A DNA stretch of 28,591 nucleotides from Glomus cerebriforme. Its lineage: Eukaryota; Glomeromycota; Glomeromycetes; Glomerales; Glomeraceae. Both the position numbers and the translations under genes were made by a program. Position 1 is the first letter of the stretch. Each line of letters begins with the position of its first letter. Below, in pieces: positions 1 to 9,313 of the stretch. The notes beneath the pieces were generated by a model. That model did not search any database. It was not told the DNA's origin and saw only the letters and a program-made list of their open reading frames with translations. Where the stretch lies: the NCBI GenBank assembly GCA_003550305.1, contig QKYT01000964.1, forward strand, positions 1 through 28,591. The letters are read 5' to 3'.

Positions 1-345
1 TCAATTTATATCTTCTTGCATTACACAAATACGCGAGAAATAAATTGTAAACATCGCGTTGTCACGTAGATACGCGTTATAATTATCTTCCTTATTCTTA
101 CATTTTACGTCTGCAAAATATCCATATCCATATCCATTTAATAGCTAAAAATAAATGTGTTCTGCATGTGTTTAAAAATAACATTTTGATCTGCATGTCT
201 AAATGCCAAAATCGATTATTTTATTTTTATTTTTATTATGCATACGCCCACATGACGCATGACGCCCACATGTAAATCCTTCTGATTTTGAAAGTTACAC
301 TGAATGTTGTACAAGAAAAAAAATTCTCCACTGGTATAAATGAAA
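1..345. repeat. Left copy of window-end inverted repeat, promoter-like
   Basis: Read on the plus strand, this segment matches the reverse complement of 28181-28527 almost throughout, with small indels. Shared blocks include the AATTTATATCTTCTT start, the GTAAACATCGCGTT block, TTTAATAGCTAAAAATAAA, AAAATAACATTTTGATCTGC, TGCCAAAATCGATTATTTTA, GCATACGCCCACATGAC and AAATCCTTCTGATTTTGAAA. The match ends at a TATA-like GGTATAAATG near 333, about 150 bp before the kinase start codon, and the two copies diverge just after it. It could be a dispersed repeat carrying promoter sequence, or a conserved upstream region of a gene family. CATATC is repeated three times here near 119-136 but not in the other copy. 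Confidence 0.85.
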
Positions 346-486
346 AAAAAATTTTTCGGTTCACATTTTTAATTTTTAATTTTTGAATATTTATATCTTG
401 AATTTTCTAATACTGTAACATTAAAAATTTTTAGCATCATTTGTATTACCTAATTTCCCTGACAAATAACCTAATTTTGTAACGAT
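328..486 (+). promoter_or_regulatory. Putative kinase core promoter and 5' leader
   Basis: CTCCACTGGTATAAATG at about 324-340 contains a good TATA box, followed by an A+T-rich leader up to the ATG at 487. A matching TATA context (CTCCGGTATAAAT on the minus strand near 28181-28193) is kept in the inverted copy at the right end, which supports its reality. No transcript evidence is available, so the start site is inferred only from TATA spacing. Confidence 0.45.
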
Positions 487-2016
487 ATGGAGCAAGAATA
501 TCTCAGTGACGATGTAATTGAACAAATAAAAGATTTTGACCATTCTAAATTTACATTTTCTAGATTAACTGAAGAACAAGAATTGTTAATTGATAAACTA
601 ATAATAAATGAAGAATTAAAAGAACGTTATAAAAAGTATGGTTTGTGTAAAATATGCAGACAACCTAATACTGGTTATGATTGGTGTCAACAATCATGTA
701 ACATTAAACGTAGTTTCAAAAATTGGAGCAGTGGAAATTCTGAAGTTGATAAATTTATCCAAGAATCTCAACTTAATGCAAAAGGTTATAGGGAAATAAT
801 AGAATGGATTGAATATGATAAATTTGAAAATATTGAATATATTACAAAGGGAGGTTTTGGAACAATATATAAAGCAAAATGGGATTATAGAACTGTTGCA
901 TTAAAAAGTTTAAATAATTCAAAAGATATAACAACAGAATTTTTAAAGGAGGTAATATTTTTTTAATGCGTAATTTTAATCAATACTTCAAATGGAAACT
1001 AATTTTTACTTTATATTATTGTTAGATAAATTTACACTTGAAAATGAATACTTCAACTCAGATTATTTATATTTATGGCATTACTAAAGATCCTAAAACC
1101 AGTAATTTTATGATGGTAATGGAATATGCAGATAAGGGTAATTTAAGACAAACATTAAATAGTAATTTCAATTCATTAGACTGGCAAAGTAAAATTGTTA
1201 TTTTATCTCATATTGCATGTGGTCTTAAAGATATTCATGAAAAGGGATTAACTCATCGGGATTTTCATAGTGGTAATATATTAAGTTTTAGTTCTCATTT
1301 TAGTATTACAGATTTAGGATTAAGTAAACCAGCAAATGAAAAAGATGATAATAAAAAAGTATATGGAGTATTGCCATATGTAGCACCAGAAGTTTTAAGA
1401 GGAAAACNATATACANAANAAAGTGATNTTTATAGCTTTGGAATTATTATNTATGAAGTANTTAATGGATTACCTCCTTATCATGATATGGCNCATGANG
1501 AGTTTTTAGCAATAAAAATCTGCCAGGGACTTAGACCAAGTTTTAATATTAAAGTCCCTCAATTAATAGTTGATATATTTAAACAATGTGTAGATGCTGA
1601 TCTATCAAAAAGACCAACTGCAATTTATTTAAGTGAAAGATTTGAACAATGGTTTGATGATATAGATGATGAGGATATTGAAATTTACAAACAATGTGTT
1701 GAAGCAGACGAAATTAATAAAAAACAAGCATCAATTACAAAATCAGANAATANTAAACTTACATATACTACACATCANCAAGCTNTTTATACAAGTAGAC
1801 TATTGAATTTCAATAATTTACCCGAACCAAAAAATTTAGATNNNGAGGAAAAACTAAAAAAAGCAGATGAGGTTCATACAGGTAATTAATACTATTTATT
1901 ATTTGACTTTGTTTCAAAATAATGTAATATTAATTTTGTTAATTTTTTATTTTATAGAATCCATAGAAGCTATTGATTTTACGAAACTTAATATTAATCC
2001 TCAAGGTACATTATAA
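487..2016 (+). CDS. Protein kinase, tyrosine-kinase-like group (three exons)
   Basis: This is a predicted Ser/Thr-type (TKL-like) kinase, likely cytoplasmic, with no signal peptide or membrane segment. Exons are 487-951, 1026-1881 and 1958-2016. The introns at 952-1025 and 1882-1957 are GT...AG, and the joined frame gives exactly 459 aa. The N-terminus carries a possible zinc-binding Cys set (C54xxC57, C67xxxC71). The kinase domain shows the glycine loop G122-G-F-G125, ATP-anchoring K140 in VALK, catalytic HRD at 232-234 with N239, metal-binding DLG at 251-253 in place of DFG, and APE at 275-277. All catalytic residues are present, so it is probably active. A variable tail follows. A third intron from 2005, ending at TTTTAG near 2086, would give a slightly different C-terminus (Q-D-stop). 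Single N's at 1408-1499 and 1748-1844 obscure some codons without breaking the frame. Substrate and pathway cannot be told from sequence. The family is strongly expanded in arbuscular mycorrhizal fungi (recalled, not searched). Confidence 0.9.
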
Positions 2017-2805
2017 ATGATTTTAAAATTATTGAAATTAAAATTTATTATTTATTTTATTTATTTATTTATTTATTTGTTTTAGACTAAATTACCAAAG
2101 ATTAACACATTCAAATTATAGTTAAATACATAAATAGAAATATCCTTATCAGATTTAATAATTTCTTTTTTTATGATCATAATTTTTATCATTATCAAAT
2201 GATATCCGCTTATAGTGTTACTTTGTTTATTGTGATCACATTTTTTCTTACCTTATTTAAAATTTCTCTTATAAATAAAATATTGTTATTTCACTAAATG
2301 TATACATATACCATAACTAAATACATTTATTATTTATAAATTATTTTTCTTATAAAAAGTATATTTTATTTTTTTAGGGTCTAAATCATATTTAAATAAA
2401 TAATTATTTAACCAGAAGTGGACCAGGTCCTAAAAAGTCCTAGTCAATAAAGTATTTTTTTAATTTGCTAAAATTTTATTAGTATGGTATGGAGCGTAGC
2501 GTACACTCACGTGATGGTCTGTGATTGGTTGATTTTGTTACCCGTAAAAAAATTATTCTTCCGCGCGATTGTAAACAGTTTATAAACTTTATTTAACTGT
2601 TACCTTTTTTTAAATAGACTTCTTTTACCTTTTGTAATATCTTAATTCGAAATTTAAAAAATAAGAAAAAACCTATTTACAAAGTAGACTAACAAATAAA
2701 GAGAATTTTTTTTTTAATTTGTAATTCGTAAAAAAAAATATTTTAATTCGAAATATAAATAAAAAAAAAATTTACCTATTTTGATATCATAGAAAGTAGT
2801 CAATA
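2017..2805. other. Non-coding A+T-rich stretch
   Basis: This holds the kinase 3' flank, an ATTT microsatellite at about 2047-2080 and poly-A/T tracts. No convincing ORF is seen. An E-box-like CACGTG lies at 2508-2513 in a slightly more G+C-rich patch (2485-2580). Confidence 0.5.
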
Positions 2806-3117
2806 TTATTCCTCCTTCATTTCTTGTAATCTCTTGCGGTTCTTAATACGTTGGAGTCTGTCAAAACTGAACTGCTTGAGGTACACATCACTAGGAGCAC
2901 GTACTCAAGACAACGTGACAAATGAAAGGCCTACCACGCAGTTCTCGTTTATGCATATCTTCGCATGAAATATGATTCTGATGTTCTTCGCTTGTCTCAG
3001 TTATCCTTCTTTCTTTTTTTAGTCGTATCTCACGATTTTCTTTTGTTTCTCTCGCTAGTTTGCTAGTATCTCTCGTTTGCTTTCGCGATCGCATGCAAGA
3101 CGTGTTTCACATTGAAT
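2806..3117 (-). pseudogene. Arg/Glu-rich repeat protein relic, mobile-element type
   Basis: The minus strand reads a highly charged protein made of degenerate units of the form R-x-x-R...ET-x-E-x-R-x-x-R-L. Examples are ETRLACDRESKRE at the upstream end, LARETKENREIRLKKERR in the middle, and FDRLQRIKNRKRLQEMKEE before a stop at 2806-2808. The pieces lie in different frames, so at least two frameshifts are needed; the longest single frame is 67 codons (2891-3094). Similar Arg-rich repeats occur at the N-termini of Helitron-like and other mobile-element proteins in these fungi (recalled). No helicase or nuclease motif is visible here, so the function is unassigned. Confidence 0.45.
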
Positions 3118-3354
3118 CAAAAATGATTTAATTATACGGTTATTTATCCAGTTTTGTCCTATATGATAATTGAAATATAATAATGGGTCAATCTAGTACT
3201 TAATTTTTATGTAATCGTGTACAAATTCTTTTGTATGAGAAATTGTAACTATCAATAAATTTATGATTTTATTTATTTTATTATAAAAAATGTACATGTA
3301 ACTTATTAATAAAATTACCAGTAAAAATAATAATTAAATCTAGATACCCAAAGC

Positions 3355-3395
3355 ATCGTGTGTAGGGCCTGCCCTTGGCAGGACCTACACACGAT
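3355..3395. repeat. Near-perfect 41-bp hairpin
   Basis: The arms are 19 bp each (3355-3373 and 3377-3395) with one mismatch and a 3-nt CTT loop. The left arm reads ATCGTGTGTAGGGCCTGCC. It is strikingly G+C-rich against its surroundings. It may be a relic of a palindromic mobile-element end or the stem of a structured RNA; the sequence alone does not decide. Confidence 0.85.
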
Positions 3396-3453
3396 CATTG
3401 GTGTTAAATTTATTAAATTTATTCTGGTTAGATTAGCTATATTATATTATGCG

Positions 3454-3512
3454 GGTTAGGGTTAGAATAAGGCATAAGTGTTAGGATTAGGATTAGGAGA
3501 TTAGGGTTAGGG
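3454..3512 (+). repeat. Degenerate interstitial telomere-like repeat
   Basis: TTAGGGTTAG at 3456-3465 and then TTAGGATTAGGATTAGGAG / ATTAGGGTTAGGG at 3481-3512 form short runs of TTAGGG and the variant TTAGGA. TTAGGG is the common fungal telomere unit. The run is short and interrupted by an unrelated 15 bp, so it is a scar or chance similarity rather than a chromosome end. Confidence 0.5.
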
Positions 3513-3588
3513 CCAAGACTTTTCAAAAGTATTATCTCTGCCACAATAACTCTGAATTATTCTAATCATATTCCAAATAACCCCACTT

Positions 3589-4669
3589 ATCTAATTGCAG
3601 TCAATGTAATAAAGTATCAGAATTTTTTCGTCAATTAGTTTATATCACGCCAGAGAATTATGGAAAATCAAAAAAAAACTTCAATATTTCTGGTAAGAAA
3701 AATATACCTCAACGCTCAATTTAATGCAAATTTACTCTCTCTTGATGAAGAAGGTGCCATTATTGTAGTAGATTATAAAATGAAAATTTTACCAAAATCA
3801 GCACGAGAGGTAAAATCAGATTTCTATGGGAAATCTGGATGGACATTACACACAATGTTAGTATATAGTTAGTATATACAAAAGCAAATAATCACGAATT
3901 AGAAATAAAAGCCTTTGATCATTGGTCCTCGGATACCATTCAAGATGCATCATTTACAGCTTCATGTTTTGAAGTTGTCTTTAATTCATTTGAAAAAAAA
4001 CCAAAATGGGTAAGAATCCTATCTGATAATGGCGCACACTACCATTGTGCTGAATTAATGGCAATGATTACAAACTAGAAATCCTGGTATGATGTGGAAA
4101 TTTGAAGTTGGATTTTTTTAGAGACAGGAGAAGCCAAAACAATGATTGATTCACGTCATGCACAGGTTACTAGTATAATTGTTGTGTTGGTAAATTATAA
4201 CTGTAACTTACAAACCTTTTATCATGGCTTTTTAGATTTCTCTTGTGAGTACGTTAGGCTGGGATACGATATATCTGAAGTTCAAGACATAGAAGAAGCA
4301 ATCAAAGGTATTAGGGGAGCAACAGTTGCAAACATTGAACCAGATCAAAAGGAAAGAAGAAAAAAACCTGTGATGACTGGTATCTCCAACTGGTTCGAAT
4401 TTAAGTGGTCTATTGAGGGAGAATTCAATGGTTTTCTATGTGCTCGAGCTCTTCCTAACTTTGGAAGATGGAATGATTTCTCTCCTTCTGCTATTTGTAA
4501 ATCAATGAAGGGTAATGAGCAATCTCGACCAAATCCATCAATTTCTACACCTACAAATCCATGGATAATTCCAATACCGTCAACAAACAAGAACAATAAT
4601 TCCCAAAACGAAATAGCTGAATTAAATAGGTTGACAAAGGATAATATTAAAGAGGAGTACAAAAAATAA
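3589..4669 (+). pseudogene. Transposase-like gene, broken (copy A)
   Basis: This is a decayed copy of a repetitive family that I recall from arbuscular mycorrhizal fungi. It opens with a C-x2-C stretch (NCSQCNKVSEFFRQ, 3594-3635), followed by YLNAQFNANL and VVDYKMKILPKSARE. The frame is then broken at 3858-3879 by a tandem 11-bp duplication (TTAGTATATAG / TTAGTATATAC). It resumes with AFDHWSSDT and ILSDNGAHYHCAELM, hits TAG at 4076 and TGA at 4103, and continues with FLETGEAKTMIDSRHAQ, a possible intron (about 4190-4231), and LGYDISEVQDIEEAIKGIRG. Conserved acidic positions in VVDYK, SDNGAHYH and ETGEAK look like a DDE/RNase H-type triad; this is inference. The last open stretch ends at 4669, inside the first unit of the tandem array. 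Not functional as it stands. Confidence 0.7.
3858..3879 (+). repeat. 11-bp tandem duplication breaking the frame
   Basis: TTAGTATATAG at 3858-3868 is followed directly by TTAGTATATAC at 3869-3879. Without one copy the frame would run from the upstream part of the transposase-like relic into the downstream AFDHW part, so the duplication is the frameshifting lesion. Confidence 0.8.
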
Positions 4670-5285
4670 GTTAAAAGAACGTTATTAATAAACGTTCTTC
4701 GTAAAAAAAAAATTAAACCCATTCTCTAAATACTTTCTGTCTTCAACACCGAAGTTCCAGACTGAATCTAAAAAAAAAGTTAAATGAACGTTAGTAAACG
4801 TTATTAGTAAAAAAAAAATCTCACATTCTCCAATTACCTTTTCACCTCAATTCAGAAGCAATAAACTGATATCTACAAAAAAAAGGTTTAGACGAACGTT
4901 AGTAAACGTATTTTGTAAAAAAGACCATCCTGTTCCCAAATTTCAGACCGAATTCTACAAAAAAAAGTTAGAAGAACGTTAACGAACATTCTTCGAATAA
5001 AAAAAAATTCTTTAATACTTTTCCAGCATCAAATCCGGACTGAATTCTACAAAAAAAAGTTAAAAGAACGTTAGTAAACATTCTTCATATAAAAAATAAT
5101 CACATTTTCTAAATACCTTTTCAGTATCAGATTCAAAGTTCTGGACCAAATTCTACAAAAAAAAGTTGAAAGACCGTTAGTAAATGTTCTTCATATAAAA
5201 TGAATCATTCTCTTAATACCTTTTTGACGTCAAATTTAAAGTTCCGGACCAAATGCTACAAAAAAAAAATTTAAGTGAACGTTAC
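4664..5285 (+). repeat. Tandem array, seven units with AACGTT palindrome
   Basis: Seven units begin TACAAAAAAAAGTTAAAAG (variants) and continue GAACGTTAGTAAACGTTCTT, an imperfect palindrome. The GAACGTT (or variant) cores are at 4677, 4786, 4894, 4974, 5066, 5172 and 5277, giving periods of 109, 108, 80, 92, 106 and 105 bp. Each unit also holds an A-tract, an ATTCTCTAAATACCTTTT-like segment and a TTCAAAGTTCCGGACC-like segment. The first unit overlaps the end of the upstream transposase-like ORF. The last unit is cut after its palindrome. Confidence 0.85.
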
Positions 5286-5825
5286 TGGTATTATTTCTTA
5301 CGCGGCGATAGTTTTACAAATAGTATGTAAATAGACGACAAACTATATAAAAGATTTTTTACAGTCAATAATATAACATTGCACAGTCTAAAATATCCAT
5401 CAATAATAATATTTTTATATGAAAAATGTCGTAGGAATTGAAATAAATATGTTTCATTTAGAAATGATGAAAGAATCTCATCATTATGACGAATAAAATT
5501 ATTCATTAAAGTCACGTGATCAAAATTAATTTCATATCTAATTTTAATGATACTTTGCGGTGCATTGCCAATTTTTAATATTAATCCTAAAAAAATATAT
5601 GTTTTTTTAAGATTATATTTAAAATAAAAGAAATTAAATTTTTTTTTTTTAATTTGAAGATTCTATCAAAGATTCTATATATCGAAAAAAAATGATGATC
5701 TAACTCATGATCGTACGATTTTTTGTGTATCCGTATGACAATGATCGACATTAATGTACGGTAACGGCGTAAAACGGACATTTTTTTTTCAAATTTCCCC
5801 TTCTTTTTCGTTTAATAAATAAAAT
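5286..5825. other. Intergenic region upstream of F-box-like gene
   Basis: No gene is supported. An E-box-like CACGTG lies at 5513-5518 in GTCACGTGATC. Just before the start codon there is a pyrimidine-rich stretch (about 5779-5815) followed by AATAAATAAAAT, typical of a compact fungal promoter and leader. The short open frames on the minus strand have no recognisable content. Confidence 0.4.
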
Positions 5826-7496
5826 ATGGAATCTTCAAAAATTTTTTTAGGATGTTTACCTGAATTAATAGATAAAATTATACAAAATTTTCGGAATGAT
5901 TTTTCAACATTACATTCATGTATTTTAGTTAATAGATTATGGTGTCGAGTGACGATTTCATTATTATGGGAGGATCCATTTTCAATTCCTAACAAAAATT
6001 ATCATTTTATTGAAATTTATTTAAATAATTTAAATGAATATGATAAAAAAAAATTGAACGAACATGGAATTAAAGAAACTTTAATTCCTTCAAAAACAAT
6101 ATTTAATTATCCTAATTTTATTAAATATTTAAATACACATAAAATTGTTTATTCCGTTGAAAAATGGAATATTTGTTGTTCTAATATTATAAATTCAAAT
6201 TTTAATCAAATTTCAGAATCTACGAGATTAATTTTTAAATTATTATTTAAAATTTTTATTGAAAATGATGTAAATTTACATTATTTTGAATTTGAAATGA
6301 TTACAGATAATGATCATGATTATTTTAATGATGCTGTTGAATTAATTTTACAAAATCCAAATTTTATTTATAATATTAAAAATTTTAAATTTAGTAAAAG
6401 AGTTACAAATATTACAAATTTATCAAATATTGATTCCTTTTTATTATTATTATCATCTAAATGTAATTCAATTTCAACACTACATTTTAAATTTAAAAAG
6501 AAAAATGATGATATATTCATTGAAAATTTTTTATTTCGTATAATTAATTTACAACAAAATCTTAAAAAAATTTTATTCTCTTATAAAACACCTCCTTTAC
6601 ATCATTTATTAACATGTTTAAAAAATTCAAATTGTTCAAATACTTTAAAAACGATCATGTTTCATAATGTTAATTTTAAAAATATAATTATTTTTAAAGA
6701 AGTATTTGAAAATTTAAATGTATTAGAATCTATTCATATTCATTATTGTTATTATTTAAGTCCTGAATTTATACAACAAATTGTTAATATTACTAAACCA
6801 TTTAAATTAAGAACTTTATTTTTAAGTAAATTATTTCAAATTAAATCTTTTCAATTATTATTACAAAAATCTGGTGAATATTTAGAAAATATTGGTTTTG
6901 GTTCTTTAACAAGTTATGATTTAAGACAACAATTATTTGAATTAATTTCAGAATATTGTACAAAAATTAAATTTTTTAAATTACCTGGTTTTTATAATAG
7001 TCAAAGTATTTATTTCGCTTTTGATTTAATTAAAAATGTTGGAAAAAATCTTAATTATCTTTCTATTCATTTTTATAAATTATTTGGTGTTTTACATCAT
7101 CAAAGAGATGATGAAATTATTAAACTTAATTCTATTATTTTACATGAATTGGGTCAAATTCTTCCTTCTAGATTAGAATATTTAAATTTATCTCTTATGA
7201 TAAATGCTATTGATCTTGAAATTTTTTTAAAAAATTCTCAAAATGTTTTTATTAAAAAATTATTAATTAGAAATAAGATGCAAATAGGTAATCAAGATAT
7301 TTTACCTTTTATAGAAGAATATATTATGAAAAAGAAAAAGGTTAAATATTTGGCTTTTAAACAAGATTATTTGAAAAAGGGTGATTTGTTTTTATCAAGA
7401 GATCAAGTAATCAAATTCGAATTATATGATATTAAGGTTCAAAGTTATGAAGATTTAAATATTAATAGTTATGAGTATATAAAGGAAATGTATTAA
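5826..7496 (+). CDS. F-box-like / leucine-rich-repeat protein
   Basis: A single open frame of 556 codons without introns. Residues about 10-55 resemble a divergent F-box (LPELIDKIIQNF ... CILVNRLWCRVTISLLWEDPF), the SKP1-binding module of SCF ubiquitin ligases. The rest is rich in Leu/Ile/Asn with irregular repeats such as NLNVLESIHIHYC and KNLNYLSIHF, consistent with a leucine-rich-repeat substrate-binding solenoid. No signal peptide or membrane segment is seen. The start is the first ATG after the pyrimidine-rich leader and puts the F-box at the very N-terminus, as usual. It is likely an SCF adaptor in cytosol or nucleus; its target is unknown. It is a distant paralogue of the minus-strand gene at 14577-16013, sharing F-box architecture and the W-x-x-P element. 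Confidence 0.85.
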   Translation: MESSKIFLGCLPELIDKIIQNFRNDFSTLHSCILVNRLWCRVTISLLWEDPFSIPNKNYHFIEIYLNNLNEYDKKKLNEHGIKETLIPSKTIFNYPNFIKYLNTHKIVYSVEKWNICCSNIINSNFNQISESTRLIFKLLFKIFIENDVNLHYFEFEMITDNDHDYFNDAVELILQNPNFIYNIKNFKFSKRVTNITNLSNIDSFLLLLSSKCNSISTLHFKFKKKNDDIFIENFLFRIINLQQNLKKILFSYKTPPLHHLLTCLKNSNCSNTLKTIMFHNVNFKNIIIFKEVFENLNVLESIHIHYCYYLSPEFIQQIVNITKPFKLRTLFLSKLFQIKSFQLLLQKSGEYLENIGFGSLTSYDLRQQLFELISEYCTKIKFFKLPGFYNSQSIYFAFDLIKNVGKNLNYLSIHFYKLFGVLHHQRDDEIIKLNSIILHELGQILPSRLEYLNLSLMINAIDLEIFLKNSQNVFIKKLLIRNKMQIGNQDILPFIEEYIMKKKKVKYLAFKQDYLKKGDLFLSRDQVIKFELYDIKVQSYEDLNINSYEYIKEMY

Positions 7497-8469
7497 AAAT
7501 ATTTGAAATTCTTTTGTAAAAAATTTTATTTTATTTTATTTTTTTTTGTTAAAAATATATCTTTTTTTTTAATCTTTTCATCATCAGTAATATTAAAATT
7601 TTATTATTTGTACAAACGATAATAATAAAAAAGTTTACCTAAATGTTTTTAATGTCTTTTATTAAAGAAAATGCATGTAATTCTTTGCGTTAAAAAAATG
7701 TGAACTAAGTAAAATAATGATTATATTTACCAACTTTTCACCTGTTTCGATATGTAATATTCTCACTTTATGAATATTAGTTATACTTATTGTGAGAAAA
7801 TTACAGTTTTTAAATTCGCGTGATTGCACTGGTATAATATTACATTAAGTTACATATTAATACATTCAAAATTTTTAAATCTTTAGGCACATGTATTTGC
7901 GAATCACTTATAAAAATTTTATCATTGAATAATCTCATATGTAAATGGGTATCCACAATGTAAAATATCATTTGATCAATTATAAATAAATTCTTAATTA
8001 ACCTTGTGTGACTTTGACTAATAATACTTCATAATATGACTTATCATTACGTATTGAAAATCTATGTCTTTATATATATCTTCAGTCTCGACATGAGTCT
8101 GTATGACTGTATCCATATACCCAAGCCTAGCCTTAACTCTAATCGAAGTAAAACAACTATAATCTGACGCATGATGACCGTGATGTGATATTAACAATAA
8201 ATTATTAAAAAAGTGACAAAAACTTGAAAAACTTGATCAGTTTCAGAGATCTTATAGTTTATTTATTACACATGCGAATGACAGAATATATACATATTAG
8301 TCATATTTTGTATATTAATTATCATCTTAATATACTTGAAAAAGTTGGTGGTGGTATTTTAGATGATTCTGATATTATGCTATGTATAACATAGTCATTT
8401 TATATATATATATACAATTCAAATTTTGCATATATATAGGTCTTTTTTTTTTGGTTTTTATTTTTTTCT
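7497..8469. other. Non-coding A+T-rich stretch
   Basis: The F-box-like gene's 3' flank begins with long T-tracts (7525-7575). No ORF with recognisable content is present. A short TA dinucleotide run lies at about 8402-8415. Confidence 0.5.
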
Positions 8470-8625
8470 TTAGTTTTCAAAGCTTGCTAAATAGACCTGA
8501 CAAAAAGACAAAATCTCCTCTGGTCTTGCCTCAATAGAGACAGGCATCCCTAATGTAGAACCGTAATAGGTTTTAAATTATACTCAGGACAAACAAAATC
8601 AATCCAATACTGTTCTCTTCCAATA
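8470..8625 (-). pseudogene. Unidentified coding relic
   Basis: The minus strand reads EQYWIDFVCPEYNLKPI, then after a one-base frame change GSTLGMPVSIEARPEE and ILSFCQVYLASFEN, and a stop at 8470-8472. Composition is more protein-like than the surrounding A+T-rich DNA. I do not recognise the family. It is too short and too broken to be a gene. Confidence 0.3.
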
Positions 8626-8977
8626 CTTCTCTAGGTTTGTAGCTTTCCAATACTATGAAACAAAAGTTGATGTTCCCATACTTTACTAGAGCTTTTATTA
8701 ATGGAGAGTTGGTTCTGCTAAAAGGTATGCATATGGTTTTTCAGTCTAGTATTGATTATTTTTGCAGAAGGTAACATATAGTTATAGAGACTTTATGTCA
8801 CCAAGGATGTCTAGGAAACTAGCTTTGCCAAGTAAAAGTTAGATAGAAAATTATAATTTCTCCATTGAGCAATAGATTAAAAGCATTGTTTAAAAGTAAT
8901 CAAACAATTATAGCGACCTATATTGTTGATCACATGGTCTTGCTAAACAATTCAGACCAAAGGCTGATCTTTGGACC

Positions 8978-9313
8978 TAGGGATGGTTAGTTCAGTCCTG
9001 GTCTGGTCCTGATCCTGGGATTATGAGTCTTATTGAACAGACCAGCAAACCAGGTCCAGTCCTGGATCTGAACTAAATTATTTATATAAGTGATTGTAGA
9101 TAATAGTGATTATAAATATAAAAAAGTGCGTTGCGATAATGCGATTCATTTTTTGATAAGAACTCAATATAAAAAAGTGAATCGCAATATACCTATTTGG
9201 ACCAGTCTTGGACCGATTTATAAGATCACTTTATAATCGGTCCAGTCCGATTCTGGCTGAAAGACCGGCCTTTTTAGGACCGGATCGGACTAGACTGATC
9301 CAATCCTACCTAA
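8978..9313. mobile_element. Candidate hAT-type MITE
   Basis: An element of about 335 bp with imperfect inverted ends. The left end reads TAGGGATGGTTAGTTCAGTC then CTGGTCTGGTCCT. The right end on the minus strand reads TTAGGTAGGATTGGATCAGT then CTAGTCCGATCCGGTCCT. Subterminal GGTCC/GGACC motifs recur inside, as in many non-autonomous hAT elements. I could not identify a clean 8-bp target duplication, so the exact ends and superfamily are tentative. There is no coding capacity. Confidence 0.5.

Noticed and set aside
2420..2446. GGACCAGGTCCTAAAAAGTCC as another hAT-like MITE end
   Set aside because: It resembles the GGTCC-rich motif near 9270, but no matching opposite end was found within a plausible distance.
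4345..4722. 125-codon open frame on the minus strand
   Set aside because: It lies antisense to the better supported transposase-like relic. Its hydrophobic composition follows from the complement of that sequence.
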